This document shows positions 22,495 to 33,700 of a stretch of DNA of 64,000 nucleotides, in pieces. How positions within the stretch are numbered: the first letter of the stretch is position 1; every line of letters begins with the position of its first letter. Source of the stretch: Diphasiastrum complanatum (lineage: Eukaryota > Streptophyta > Lycopodiopsida > Lycopodiales > Lycopodiaceae). Location of the stretch: positions 33,660,590 to 33,724,589 of the forward strand of contig CM055095.1 in assembly GCA_029204225.1 (NCBI GenBank), read 5' to 3'. Position numbers and translations under genes: made by a program. The notes below the pieces were generated by a model. That model was not told the origin of the DNA. It saw only the letters and a program-made list of their open reading frames with translations, and did not search any database.

Positions 22495-23304
22495 TGTGCA
22501 AAAAGTACAAAAGGACCAAGAGTGGATTCTAATATGATACTCAAGAGGTATTGGTTGTTAGATTACTTGATCTATCAATCTACTTGAGATTAAGATCAAT
22601 CTAGATCAATTCTAGATACAAAATCCTAACAAGAACAATCATTAATTGAAGGTAGGCGTACTTTCTGGTTTCACACGTGTGAAACACTGTTTGAGTATGG
22701 ACTCCAACTTGAAAATCAAGTACACATTGATAGCACCTCAAAACAATCAAAACAAATGTAGACAAATGAAGAGAATCACTCAAAATTGCTTCCAAAACCA
22801 AGATTGGTGTCTCACATTGATTATAGCCAAATAAGCCTCTATATATACACTTTTGGAGCTCGAGGTATTGATCATGCATCAGATCTGAAACGTGTGAGGA
22901 TGCCTTGTCACCATCATGCAATTTGACACTTGGATCAAAACTTTTCATTTTGGGCATTTTTGATCTATTTTTCTACTATATGGAGATCTTCATGAAAATC
23001 TTCTAGAAGCAAAAAATCGCCTATAGCTATTTCCACACGTGTGAGCTATCCTCTACACATACACCTATTCAAAATATTTGTCTCATGCAATCATTAGATT
23101 GGGGTCATGTGTCATATCTCTAGAAAACTAGTTTTTGGCCATTTTAGCCACTAGAACTTGAATTAAATCATATGTACAACATATATGATAATGGTACATG
23201 AAAAGTACACTAGTTTCACACGTGGGAATAGGCTCCACACATGTGTGTCTATCCTATATACAATATTTTTGGCCTCTACCAAGCTTCTTTTTGCGTTTTT
23301 CACA
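22495..23304 (-). repeat. 3' LTR of element H
   Basis: The LTR is 810 bp with TG...CA ends. The minus-strand TATA (complement of tatatata at 22840-22847) is followed 166 bp downstream by CACACGTGTG (22672-22681). A second perfect copy lies at 23034-23043 and imperfect ones near 22888 and 23216. Confidence 0.93.
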
Positions 23305-23316
23305 CTCCTCAAAAAT

Positions 23317-24330
23317 CTAGCTTGGTAAATCTAGCATAGATCTATCTATAACTCCAAGAGCCAATCTTAATTTTATAAATGGATCTTTAGGCAATGCCTT
23401 GGTGAGTATATCAACAATGCAATTTGATGACAAAACATGAATAAGCTTGATCTCCTTTGTTTGCATTTTTTCCCTCACAAAATGATATGCAATCTCGATG
23501 TGCTTTGTTCGAGCATGGAAGATTGGATTGTTTGCAAGTTGTTGAGCCACTTGATTATCACAATATATGCATGGAATGTCTTTATCCTTGATCACATGTA
23601 GCTTCTCCAAAAGTCTTTTAAGCCAAAGAAGCTCCTTTGTTTTTGTTGTCATAGCTTTATATTCGGATTCTGTTGATGAAAGAGAGATGGTATCTTGCTT
23701 TTTGGAAAGCCAAGATATAGCTCCTCCACATAAGAATGTAGCAAATGCACTTATGGATCTTCTATCCATCTTGTCACCTGCAAAACTTGAGTCCGAATAT
23801 GCTCTCAAACAAATATTAGTCCTTTCATAAACTATGCCAAAGTCTTTTGTAGCCGAGATGTACCTTAACGCCCTTTTTGATCCTTTCCAATGACATATTA
23901 ATGGACTTTGGATGTATTGACTCAACTTGCCAACACGAAAACTAAGATCTGGTCTAGTGATGGTTAAGTATATCAAGGAACCAATAAGCATTCTATAGGT
24001 AGTGATGTCCTCAAAGGATGCTTCATCACTTTCCTTAGAAACTTTTATACTTAGTTCCATAGGAGTTTCAACTCCTTTACAATCAATCATGCCAAATCTT
24101 GCTAAGATTGATCTAGCATACTTAGATTGACATATGAAGGTAAAATCATTACTTCTAGCGACTTCTATTCCAAGTATAACTTTAAGAAGTCCTAGATCTA
24201 CCATCTTAAATTCACTAGACAAGGAAACTTTTACATTCTTGATGCCATCTAGATCATTTCCTGTGAGTATAATGTCATCAACATATAAAACTAAGATAAT
24301 GATCTTTCCATCATTACATTTTTAGTACAA
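23317..24330 (-). pseudogene. copia RT tail and RNase H, element H
   Basis: The minus-strand frame 24222-23317 (301 codons) covers SSEFKMVDLGLLKVILGIEV, TRPDLSFRVGKLSQYIQSP, the RNase H start (LRAYSDSSFAGDKMDRRS), GGAISWLSKKQDTISLSSTESEY, CIYCDNQVAQQLANNPIFHA and DILTKALPKDPF. These are complete copia RNase H landmarks including the catalytic acidic residues. The YVDD RT motif lies just upstream (complement of 24274-24285), but a frameshift near 24300-24320 separates it from the preceding RT block. The stop codon is the last thing before the purine tract. Confidence 0.9.
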
Positions 24331-24884
24331 TGATGGTTCATAAGACTTACAACAAATCCAATGAAAATAAGATAGGAATGCAATCTAGAGTACCATGCTC
24401 TTGGTGCTTGCTTGAGTCCAGAAAGACTCTTCTTCAAGAGACACACCTTGTCTTCTTCTCCATCTTTGATGAAGCCCTCGGGTTGGCACATGTAGATTTC
24501 CTCTTCCAAGAATCCATTCAAGAAAGCATTTGTCACATCAAGTTGGAAGAGCTCCCATTTGAATGAAGTTGCAAGACATATGATTAATCTAATGGTCACA
24601 GGCTTTGCAATAGGCGCAAAGGTTTCATCATAATCTATGCCTTTGACTTGCAAAAAACATTTTGCTACAAGTCTAGCTTTGTACTTATGAATGGAACCAT
24701 CTTGATTATATTTCAATCGATATATCCATTTACAAGTAAGAGTCTTCTTTCCATAAGGTAAATCAACAAGTTTCCAAGTTTGATTTTCCATTAATGCATC
24801 AAACTCTACTTGCATAGCTTTCCTCCAATATTGAGACTTATTTGCTTCCTCAAAACTAGTTGGTCCTTCAAGCATAGTAGTCAA
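24291..24884 (-). pseudogene. copia RT N-terminal half, element H
   Basis: Frame of 197 codons: GPTSFEEANKSQYWRKAMQVE, LVDLPYGKKTLTCKWIYRLK, YKARLVAKCFLQVKGIDYDE, TFAPIAKPVTIRLIICLA, WELFQLDVTNAFLNGFLEEE, CLLKKSLSGLKQAPRAWYSR. These are RT motifs in the usual order up to just before YVDD, where the frame shifts. Cys replaces the usual Gly in VAKG. It belongs to one polyprotein with the integrase upstream and RNase H downstream. Confidence 0.9.
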
Positions 24885-25084
24885 GAAAGTATAAGAGTTG
24901 AGTAGTTGAGAGTCTTCCCTCTGCTCCCCTTTGTCACTATAAGTGAGTCTTTATGGCTCAATCCTTGTCCTTGTTGATCTTCTTGGCACCCTTGGACTTG
25001 CAGTAGGTTCCACTTGGTCTTCATCTTCATGAAGCTCCTCCTCGACCATAGCATGATCTTTGACAAGTTGAGTGTTGTTGTAAG

Positions 25085-25681
25085 TCACCTTTCCTTTGGC
25101 TTGTAGAGATTCATCAAAAAGTACATCTCTACTAGCAACAACATTTTTATTGTAATAGGATCATATATCCTATAAGCTTTCTTACTTTCACTATAACCAA
25201 CAAAGATGCCTTTGAAAGAAGTGGCATCTTCCTTTTTCCTTGTTTCTAAAGGAATATGTACATAACAAGTACATCCAAAAACTTTCAAATCACTAAGATT
25301 TGGCTTTTTGCCAAACAATACTTCATAAGGTGTAAGTCCTTTAATGGCACTATAAGTCATTCTATTACAAAGAAAGTTTGCACATAAAATAGCTTCTCCC
25401 CAAAATGAAATAGGAAGAGATGCGTCTAATCTTATAGCTTTAGCACATTCACATAGTGTCCTATTCTTTCTCTCAGCTACTCCATTTTGTTGTGGAGTAT
25501 ATGTACAAGTAAACTCTCTCTTTATGCCATTAGTTTCACAAAACTCTTTCATCTTATTGGAGATGTACTCCCCTCCATTATCACTTCTTAATACTTTCAA
25601 GCTAGTATTAAGTTGCTTTTCCACAAGAGTTTTGAACTTTACAAAGGACTCAACTAAAGACATAATTTTGGGCACTTTCAC
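25085..25681 (-). pseudogene. copia integrase, N-terminally deleted, element H
   Basis: Frame of 198 codons: LKVLRSDNGGEYISNKMKEF, YTPQQNGVAERKNRTLCECA, FWGEAILCANFLCNRM, GLTPYEVLFGKKPNLSDLK, VFGCTCYVHIPLETRKKEDA, FKGIFVGYSESKKAYRIYDP. The second Asp and the Glu of the DDE triad are present. The first Asp and the whole HHCC region are missing, because gag is joined directly to SLVESFVKFKTLVEKQL near 25670. Confidence 0.9.
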
Positions 25682-26036
25682 TACTTCCTTTCATGCTTTG
25701 AAGGATTTGATTCCTAAGCATGAGTATCCTTGAAGTGTTCTTGGATCCATAAATGGCTTTCAATGAATCCCATGCCTCTTTGGATGTGGTACAAGATGAG
25801 ATTTCTTTCAAAAGTTCATTACTTACATTCATTTTTATACAATGTAATGCAACTCTACATCTCTTTTTGTACTTAACCAACTCAACTCCTCCTTGAGGTT
25901 CTACTTCCACCTCAAGTACTATGTCATAAAGATCATGAAGTACAAGCAAAGACTCCATTCAAACTATCCAAGTAGCATAATTAGTGAATGTAAGTCTTTC
26001 ACTAGCTTCAAGCAAAAAACCACCCATTGATGCCAT
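25650..26036 (-). pseudogene. copia Gag N-terminus, element H
   Basis: The start codon at 26036-26034 gives MASMGGFLLEASERLT, then TNYATWIV, a TGA at 25961-25959, and the same frame continues MESLLVLHDLYDIVLEVEVE, CRVALHCIKMNVSNELLKEI, SKEAWDSLKAIYG, RILMLRNQILQSMKGSSESA. It ends at a deletion junction with integrase, so the rest of Gag including the zinc knuckle and the protease is lost. It is homologous to Gag of elements B and C. Confidence 0.88.
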
Positions 26037-26626
26037 TTTTGAATGTGAAAAAGCACTAGAAACTCTTATGGTTTTTCTAAGAGATCTGAACCTAAAGTCT
26101 TCTAGCAATTTAGAAAGCTTATAGACTCAATCCTATCACTCATGAACCAATCTAGAATGATGGAAATTTAGATTCTAGTCTCAAACTTGCAAAATCACTC
26201 CTTAATCTATGATTTTTAGCAATTTCTCTCTTCAACCTCGACATACACTCAAAAAATCAGAGAATATCAATTAGTGCACCTAATTTCAAGCTTCAATTTT
26301 AATTTTTTGGCTGATCTAATCCAAGAACTAATCAAGGAATTAGATTCACTATAGAAGATGCTTGATTTTGCACCAAAAATCACCTAAATTGGGTATGTGA
26401 GTCAAATTCTACAAAATTTTAAAATTTCTCAGTCAAAACTGGAGTTGTATGGCCTCACACGTGTGAAAAGGGTTCCTACAGCCCACAACAAGATCTGGAC
26501 CAAAAATTTTGAGGATAGCTATCAAATCAAACTCGCTACACAAAGTTTGACTAGTTTCAAAAAACTGCTAATTTTGGCTTTGATTTGGAATAACCCTATC
26601 ACTTTCAACAAAACCTCTTGTACTAG

Positions 26627-26638
26627 GCTCTGATACCA
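26627..26638 (-). promoter_or_regulatory. Primer-binding site of element H
   Basis: gctctgatacca on the plus strand is tggtatcagagc on the element strand. It adjoins the end of the 5' LTR and is complementary to the 3' end of plant initiator-Met tRNA. Confidence 0.93.
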
Positions 26639-27449
26639 TGTGAAAAAAGTACAAAAAGGACCAAGAGTGGATTCTAATCTGATCCACAAGAGGGATTGGT
26701 TATTAGATTACTTGATCTATCAATCTACTTGAGATTAAGATCAATCTAGATCAATTCTCGATACAAAATCCTAACAAGAACAATCATTAATTGAAGGTCG
26801 GTGTACTTTCTGGTTTCACACGTGTGAAACATTGTCTGAGCACCTGAAAATCAAGTACACATTGATAGCACCTCAAAACAATAAAAACAAATGTAGACAA
26901 TTGAAGACAATCACTCCAAATTGCTTCCAAAACCAAGATTGGTGTCTCACATTGATTATGGCCAAATAAGCCTCTATATATACACTTTTGGAGTTCCAGG
27001 TACTGATCATGCATCAAATCTCACACGTGTGAGGATGCCTGGTCACCATCATGCAATTTGACACTTGGATCAAAACTTTCTATTTTGGGCATTTTTGGTC
27101 TATTTTCCTACTATATGGAGATCTTCATGGAAATCTTCTAGAAGCAAAAACTCACCTACTTCAGCTATTTCCACACGTGTGAGCTGTCCTCTACACATGG
27201 GATGTGACACCTATTCAAAATATTTGGCTCATGCAATCATTAGATTGGTGTCATGTGTCATATCTCTAGAAAACTAGTTTTTGGCCATTTTAGCCACTAG
27301 AACTTGAATTAGAACATATGTACAACATATATGATTATGGTACATGACAAGTACACTAGTTTCACACGTGGAAACAGGCTCCACACATGTGTGTCTATCC
27401 TATATACAAGATTTTGGCCTCTACCAAGCTTATTTTTGCATTTTTCACA
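26639..27449 (-). repeat. 5' LTR of element H
   Basis: This LTR is 811 bp and closely similar to 22495-23304. The minus-strand TATA starts at about 26982. Perfect CACACGTGTG palindromes are at 26817-26826 (156 bp downstream of TATA), 27022-27031 and 27172-27181, with an imperfect one at about 27363. A further copy at 26456-26465 lies in the leader. Confidence 0.93.
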
Positions 27450-27826
27450 CCACTTCCTCTTCTGTACAGCCCCCTACCACTACTTCTGTTGCCGTTTCTC
27501 TTTCTTTTGTTCCATCTACAACTGTTGCTTCTGTTTTCATGCCCATCTCCTCTGTAGATACTACTTCTCCTTCTGTTCCATCTTCTACCACCCCTTCCAT
27601 CACTATCGCATCCTCCATTACCCCTGTTTCCACCGCTGTCCCTATACGGTTCAATCCTACTAATTCACAGCTGTCTCTAGACACCTTGGCATGAATGTAG
27701 GTCATAAACTTTTCACCGCCATGCCAGACCACTTTCGTCCCATCTTCTCCTTCCGTCCTCCACAGCACCCTACAGTTTCCCTTTGTTCCCTCCATTCTCT
27801 CTTTTGGACAAATTGTCTCCCTGTTT
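27450..27826 (+). other. Ser/Thr/Pro-rich reading frame interrupted by element H
   Basis: The plus strand is open with a Ser/Thr/Pro/Val-rich translation (SSVQPPTTTSVAV, TSPSVPSSTTPSIT, FNPTNSQLSLDTLA, then a stop). The sequence left of H (22440-22494) ends in the same style (PASSTTT), so H inserted into it. The minus strand is also open for about 117 codons and is Glu/Val/Thr-rich. I cannot say which strand, if either, codes. A second copy sits at 28484-28860. Confidence 0.5.
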
Positions 27827-28862
27827 TCACTTCAATTTCAAGCTTTAATTTTGATTTTTTGGATGATCTAATCCAAGAACTAATCAAGGGATTTTCACTA
27901 TAGAAAATGCTTGATTTTGCACCAAAAATTACTCAAATTGGGTATGTGAGTCAAATTCTACAAATTTTTGAAATTTCTCAGTCAAAATCGGAGCTGTATG
28001 GCCTCACACGTGTGAAAAGGGTTCCTACAGCCCACAACAAGATCTGGACCAAAAATTTTGAGGATAGCTATCAAATCCAACTCGCTATCATGCAATTTGA
28101 CACTTGGATCAAAACTTTCTATTTTGGGCATTTTTGGTCTATTTTCCTACTATATGGAGATCTTCATGGAAATCTTCTAGAAGCAAAAACTCACCTACTT
28201 CAGCTATTTCCACACGTGTGAGCTATCCTCTACACATGGGATGTGACACCTATTTGGCTCATGCAATCATTAGATTGTTGTCATGTGTCATATCTCTAGA
28301 AAACTAGTTTTTGGCCATTTTAGCCACTAGAACTTGAACTAAATCATATGTACAACATATATCATTATGGTACATGACAAGTACACTAGTTTCACACGTG
28401 GAAACAGGCTCCACACATGTGTTTCTATCCTATATACAAGATGTTTGGCCTCTACCAAGCTTATTTTTGCATTTTTCACACCATTTCCTCTTCTATACAG
28501 CCCCCCACCACTATTTATGTTGTCGTTTCTCTTCCTTTTATTCCATCTACAATTGTTTCTTCTGTTTTCATGCCCATCTCCTCTATAGATACTACTTCTC
28601 CTTCTGTTCCATCTTCTACCACCCCTTCCATCACTATCACATCCTCCATTACCCCTGTTTCCATCGCTGTCCCTCTACAGTTCAATCCTACTGATTCACA
28701 GCTGTCTCCAGACACCTTGGCATGAATGCAGGTCATAAACTTTTCACCGCCATGCCAGACCACTTTCGTCCCATCTTCTCCTTCCGTCCTCTATAGCACC
28801 CTACAGTTTCCCTTTGTTCCCTCCATTCTCTCTTTTGGACAAACTGTCCCCTGTTTTCACTT
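27827..28862. repeat. Partial segmental duplication of H leader, LTR and flank
   Basis: 27831-28087 repeats the H leader (about 26283-26545); 28088-28483 repeats the outer part of the 5' LTR (about 27049-27449); 28484-28860 repeats the non-H flank 27450-27826. The primer site and the inner about 500 bp of the LTR are missing in this copy. Because the flank outside H is included, the duplication happened after H inserted. Palindromes CACACGTGTG recur at 28005-28014 and 28211-28220. Confidence 0.88.
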
Positions 28863-29310
28863 CTGCTTTTTGTGGACCCTTGGATTAAGTTGAGTCTAAG
28901 ATGGATGGTTAGGATCAATGTACATATTAGCCAATAGAATTTTGGGACAAGGGCCTTTCCCATTTATAAAAAGACACCATTTGTATTCTATTTTTCATGC
29001 TTATTGAGAAGGAGGAAACTCTACCAAACTTTGGAGAAGCATCCTCATTTGCTATTCACTGCTTGCTAATGCTTTTTTATTGTGCTTTCTATTTGCTTCT
29101 AGTTTACATGTTTTTGGTTGTGATAGTGAATATTTCTCCATTAACAAGCATAAGGGGCATTTGAGCTGACCTCCACCCTCACTCTCTTCCTCTCTTTCTC
29201 TCTCTCTTTTCTACTCTCTCTTCCCTTTCACAAAAATCAGATGAATGTTAGTTTAGTGGAGTAGAGTTGGGGGTGAGTAGTATTAGTATTAAGAAAAAGG
29301 TAGAGAACTA
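28863..29310 (+). repeat. LTR fragment, family F, copy 3
   Basis: This is a direct match to 17937-18383, starting at tttttgtggacccttggatt and ending at gtagagaactatct. The first about 240 bp of the LTR are missing, cut by the duplication boundary. The CT-rich run at 29190-29225 is shared with the other copy. Confidence 0.88.
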
Positions 29311-29479
29311 TCTAATACTTGCAAACTAAGTACGGGTGGTTAGATGCGAGCGTCACAAAGTTGTTTGGGTAAGCTTGCTAGTTTCGTGTGTGTTATAGAC
29401 AAATTGCTCTCATCTCATTTTATTTTTTCATGCTTTGCAAGAAACTATAAATAACAAATTACATAAATATATATTTTGT

Positions 29480-30404
29480 CACAGTTTGCTCAAAAAAATG
29501 TTGTCTCCAAATAATACTAGGGTGGCGTCTCGACAAGAAGCCAAGAAAATTCTATCCGTGGTCGACATGGATTACAAGAGTTTTCATGTATGTCCCAATG
29601 ATTGCATCTTATATCGAGATGAGTTGGAGGAGGCAAGCACGTGTCCACACTGTGGGGAACATCGCTACAAGCAAGATTTACAAGGAGCGACCATACCTGC
29701 CAAGGTGGTAATACATTTTCCCATCATACCCAAGACAAACCACATGTTTAATTGTAATTCCATCGTGGATCTAATGACATGGCATTTGAGCAATCGTTCA
29801 TTGAATGATACTATGAGGATCCCTGCTGATTTTCCAACATGGAAGCACGTGGATGCTACCTAGCATGAGTTTAGGGATGAGCCTCGCCATTTGCATTTGG
29901 GGTTGGCGATGGATGGTATAAATCCATTCGGTTTGCACTCCACATCATGGTCCCCTTGGTCAGTTGTCCTTGTGAATTACAACATCCCCCTTTGGCTAAG
30001 TATAAAGAAGGGGCACCTAATGCTCGCCCTTCTTATCCTGGAAAGATACAATGCAAAAAATATGGACATGTATATGGCTCTATTGATAGATGAGGTAAAG
30101 ATTCTATGGCAAGAAGTTCAAGTGAGTGATATATCAAGACCACTAAGACAAAGAGATTTTGAGGTAAAGGGAATCTTGATGTGGACGATGCATGACTTTC
30201 CTGGATATGGGGAATGTTTGGGTGAGATATCCTTGCTATTGGTTTGATTCATGGTGTTATATTAAATTTTATGTGCATCCACAAATTTTCTTTCAATTTG
30301 AACATTGGAACCCACGATTAAGTTGGTTGTTTTGTCTCAATGTAGGGCTCCAAACTAGTGGCTAAAATCATGCCCTGTTTGTGGCGAGTATTTGCAGGCA
30401 CGTC
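29480..30404 (+). pseudogene. CACTA (En/Spm) transposase fragment, TNP2/Transposase_21
   Basis: From about 29498: MLSPNNTRVASRQEAKKILS, DYKSFHVCPNDCILYRDELE, CPHCGEHRYKQD, IPAKVVIHFPIIP, IVDLMTWHLSNR, then an in-frame TAG at 29861-29863 at a position usually Trp, and in the same frame HEFRDEPRHLHLGLAMDGIN, WSVVLVNYNIPLWLS, YMALLIDEVKILWQEVQV, FEVKGILMWTMHDFPGYGE. This is the conserved core of TNP2. A gtgaga donor follows at 30220 and an acceptor tgtag at 30341-30345, after which shifted frames give LQTSG and KSCPVCGEYLQARHS, the expected next TNP2 block. The fragment ends at an LTR. It catalyses CACTA transposition in intact elements; this copy is dead. Confidence 0.88.
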
Positions 30405-30740
30405 ACTCACAATCACGAATAATGTCTCACTTACAAGCGGACCTCTGGATCTACAGATCGTTTACAACATTGTCTCGCTCACAGGCGGACATGTATTTAC
30501 TATTTTTCTTTTTTTCTTGACTTCTAGTATTATGCATCAAACAGAGAGTATATAGTTCACGAACTTTTTTGTGTCGCGTCATGTAACTTCCAAATTAGAA
30601 AGATTAAACATCTACAACTAATTGTGAATTACAAGAGTGGCAGATTAGCCACGATCTAGAGTACTTCTACTGAATCAAATATTTGTACCCTATGGTACTT
30701 GGTTGATATTCTTGATTCTTTGAGGAGCACGACTGATTTC
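30405..30740 (-). repeat. LTR of element E, outer part lost
   Basis: Blocks match 33355-33700: cacgaat, cttacnagcggac, ggatct, gctcacagnnggacatgtatt, atgcatcaancaga, aacatctanaact, attacaagagtggc, tttgtaccntntggtacttgg. It begins right after the CACTA transposase fragment, so it either cut it or was joined to it. Confidence 0.75.
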
Positions 30741-30763
30741 ATGTCGTGTCATGTCGTGTCGAT

Positions 30764-31503
30764 TCATGTCGTGTCGTCTTTTGTCAAAAGTTCAGGATTG
30801 AAAGCTAGCAAAGCTTTGCCAATAAAAACATTTTGTTTCTTCAGCTCCCTCTCAAAGCATGATAGCTTGATGACTCCAAGATTGCTCCTCTGTTTCTCGA
30901 ACAAACCTTTGTCTAAGACCTTTGTGAAAATGTCAACAATCATGTCTTTCGTTCCAATGAAAGTAGTCTGCAGCATTTTCTTTCCGATCAGATCCCTAAT
31001 CAAGTGGTTCTTGATTGCAATGTGTTTCATCCTTGAGTAAAAAACACAGGGTTTTTTGTCAGATGTATTGCAGATGTGTTGTCCATCTGCAAACCCAAAG
31101 GTTCATTCCTCGTTTCGCCCAGTTCGTCAAGGAACTGTTTGAGCTAAATTATTTCGTTGGCCATCTTTGCTGTAGCAACGTACTTTGCTTGATGGGATGA
31201 CTGAGCCACAATGGTCTGTTTCTTGCTGACCCAGAGAATTGCTACACCTGACACGATGGTGCATCCTTCTGAGACACTTTTGTAGTCATCCTTGAGGGAT
31301 GCCCAACTAGTATCACTATAGGAAAGCATCTGGAACCTTGCATCACGACAATAACACAAACCATAATCTTTTGTTAATTGAAGATATTGCAAAATTCGTT
31401 CTACAGTCTTCCAATGTGTCGAGTCTAGATTTGTGCAGAATTGGCTCATCCTGACCATGGCATAAGCAATGTCAGGACGTGTGTTATCTGCAAGGTACAT
31501 CAA
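30764..31503 (-). pseudogene. copia RNase H and pol end, element E
   Basis: Minus-strand frames: MMYLADNTRPDIAYAMVRMS, FCTNLDSTHWKTVERILQYL, LSYSDTSWASLKDDYKSVSE, VAILWVSKKQTIVAQSSHQA, a stop after TAKMANEI, then LQMDNTSAI, MKHIAIKNHLIRDLIGKKML, KDMIVDIFTKVLDKGLFEKQ. Copia RNase H landmarks are recognisable, but SSTEAE is changed to SSHQAK, so the catalytic Glu is lost. Two frames and stops show decay. Confidence 0.85.
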
Positions 31504-31533
31504 CGATCCTATCAGTTTCCTGTATGGTGTGAG

Positions 31534-31970
31534 CTACATCAATTCTCTCTCTTCTTCAATCCTCGAACAATTTTCATTCGTCAGTATCGTTCCTGCAAGC
31601 ATTGGAGTATTCGCTCCTTTGCAATTCAGCATCCCAAAATCTTCTAGGATTTTTTGGATATATTTGGACTGATGAAGGTACAACTTACCTCCCTCATAGT
31701 CCTTGTCAATCTGTAAGCCAAGGTAACACCTGGCTTCTCCCAGATCTACAATCTCGAAATGTTTCAAGATATCATTCTTCACTTCAGCAATAAGCTTCTC
31801 ACTCTTGCAAAGTATCAGAGTGTCGTCCACATACACAACCACAATGATGATCTTCCCATCTATAGTTCTTACATAGACATTGGAATCAGCCATTAGTGGC
31901 TTGAATCCTAAGGATTTTAGGGCTTGATCTTCTTGTCTTCACTTTGTTGTTTCGACCTTTTTTTTTTGTT
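31534..31970 (-). pseudogene. copia RT C-terminal part, element E
   Basis: Minus strand: MADSNVYVRTIDGKIIIVVV, YVDD (complement of 31822-31833), TLILCKSEKLIAEVKNDILK, DLGEARCYLGLQIDKDYEGG, LHQSKYIQKILEDFGMLNCK. It is near-identical to the plus-strand fragment K at 17380-17690. The RT N-terminal half and integrase are absent; gag-side sequence adjoins near 31950, so this copy has a large internal deletion. Confidence 0.87.
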
Positions 31971-32357
31971 TGCTTCCATTTGCCTTTGCTGGTCCCTTCT
32001 GCTTGTTGATCACAATCTTGCTTTCAATCTGACTCCCTCTTAGGCTTGAATAATTTTTTTGTCTTTTCTTTGTTGCTGAAGAGGGCTTGGTCAGAAGCAT
32101 CCTTGTGATCAAGATACTGTCGAGCCTCGACTTCCTCGAATCTTGACAATTGTCTTTTCGAGAGTCATTGTAGGATCCTTTGCTAGCAGAGTTCTGGTTG
32201 TCTAGAAGGATCTAGATAAGGCTCTCAACAAATAAGTGAGTTGCTTCTATGTTGACACTGCATTTTTTGCTCCAAAATTGTGTAGTGAAAGGAATTGATC
32301 CTTCATCTTCCTTACAAAAGAAATGAGGTCTTTGCAATCCCACTGCAAGTTTGTTAG

Positions 32358-32697
32358 CTAATCCTCAAGCATCATTATCTGAGTGCATGATTTTGTCTGA
32401 AATCTCGTGAGAAGTGTATCCAACATCTCTTTTGCTTTAGAGAGTGTATCCAGGTCAAGTGTGAGACTATCCTCGATGGATGATGATAACAAGTCTACTG
32501 CCTTGTCATTCTTCTCCCTCCATTCGCGTAGGTCCTTGTCTGTTGTTGTAGGCATCTCCTCGGTGCCATCAACCCAGGGGAATAATTCTTCTCCCTTTAG
32601 TATCAGCAAGGTCTTAACTTTCTATGCTAGGAAGTTAGATCTTGATGAATCTAGAACTTTATAGATCTTGGATTGTACGGTGCTTATTGAAGCCATT
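32358..32697 (-). pseudogene. copia Gag N-terminus, element E
   Basis: The ATG complement at 32697-32695 begins MASISTVQSKIYKVLDSSRS, then NFLA and a stop; the frame continues MLILKGEELFPWVDGTEEMP, LREWREKNDKAVDLLSSSIE, KAKEMLDTLLTRFQTKS. This is the copia Gag start (N-F-x-x-W analogues and the D/N-x-K-A-x-x-L-x-x-S block). Further weak gag-like sequence runs to about 31970. It is a different Gag subfamily from B, C and H. Confidence 0.72.
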
Positions 32698-32957
32698 GCT
32701 TCTGAATTTGTGTTTGAGTTTAGTTCCAATAAAAATTTTGGTGACAAAATGATGGGAGTCTCTTGAAAGATTCGCAAAACTTTCGTGAAACTATTTTGTT
32801 CACGAATAATTTCTTTTTTAGAAGAATTCGCAAAAAGATCAATCAGACGTTATAAAAAAATAACAAAAATTCACGAAAAGATCAAGCAGGATCTGTAACG
32901 AAACAAAACTAGACGCAATGAAGTGAAGCGAAACAAAACTTGAACGAGCTCTGATAT

Positions 32958-33700
32958 TGACTTTTGCTGAAAGCGAAGTGATCACAAAGCAAAACAAAAA
33001 GAAACACAAAGCAAAAATAGTCGCGAACAAAATAAGTTCGTGTGGAATTCAGATATGATTGCTGGTCACTACCGGCTATATCATTTCTACAATCCTCCAG
33101 AATGTAGACAAACACTGCTGATCTACGTTATATATTAATACAACATTCAACAAGATTGAACCAATGTGCGAAATTGAAAAAACAACTAAATGAAATACAC
33201 AAACAATAGTAGACAAAAATTCATTCGAGATCATACAATCATTCAAAATAATATGTGCATAACAACTACAATATTATCTATTGATCCTCTTGATTTCAAG
33301 TACTGTGTGATAGATCCACACAGTGTCGCTGGTGTGAGAGAAATACAATTCTCCCACGAATAGCGTCTTGCTTACTAGCGGACTTCTTGGATCTGTTGAT
33401 CCTCTTACAAAATTGTCTTGCTCACAGATGGACATGTATTCTGTATATTTTCGTTTATCTGTTTTTATGCATCAAGCAGAATGTATATTTTCATGTCACA
33501 ATGAGTAACCTCCCTGATTAGACAAATTAAACATCTATAACTAATCATGGATTACAAGAGTGGCGGATTAGCCACGTCCTAAAGCACTTCTGCTGATGTC
33601 ACAATATCATATCAAATATTTGTACCTTGTGGTACTTGGTTGATCTTCTTGGTCCTGTGGAGCATGAATGATTTGCAAACATTTTGCTTTCTTTGTCTTT
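32958..33700 (-). repeat. LTR of element E, gag-side
   Basis: It lies between the gag leader and the leftover pol scrap, and its outer portion matches 30405-30740. A weak primer-site-like gctctgatat (plus strand 32948-32957) adjoins its inner end. A variable AT-rich stretch and cgaa-rich words lie inside. Ends are approximate. Confidence 0.6.

Larger units (their letters stand above)
22495..27449 (-). mobile_element. Ty1/copia retrotransposon H, complete ends, TSD CCACT
   Basis: This 4955-bp minus-strand element has two full LTRs, 22495-23304 and 26639-27449. It is flanked by a perfect 5-bp target duplication CCACT (22490-22494 and 27450-27454). The primer site, read on the minus strand, is the complement of gctctgatacca (26627-26638), the initiator-Met tRNA type. 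A purine tract on the minus strand (complement of 23305-23315) precedes the 3' LTR. Internally it carries gag N-terminus, integrase, RT and RNase H, but the region from mid-Gag to mid-integrase is deleted, so it is not autonomous. Confidence 0.95.

Noticed and set aside
22189-22587. 132-codon plus-strand ORF
   Set aside because: It runs into the H LTR at 22495 and its first part is cgaa/ttcg-rich LTR-leader-like sequence; no motif.
27445-27795. Minus-strand Glu/Val-rich ORF as a gene
   Set aside because: It is the complement of an equally open Ser/Thr/Pro-rich strand, low in complexity, and partly inside the H LTR.
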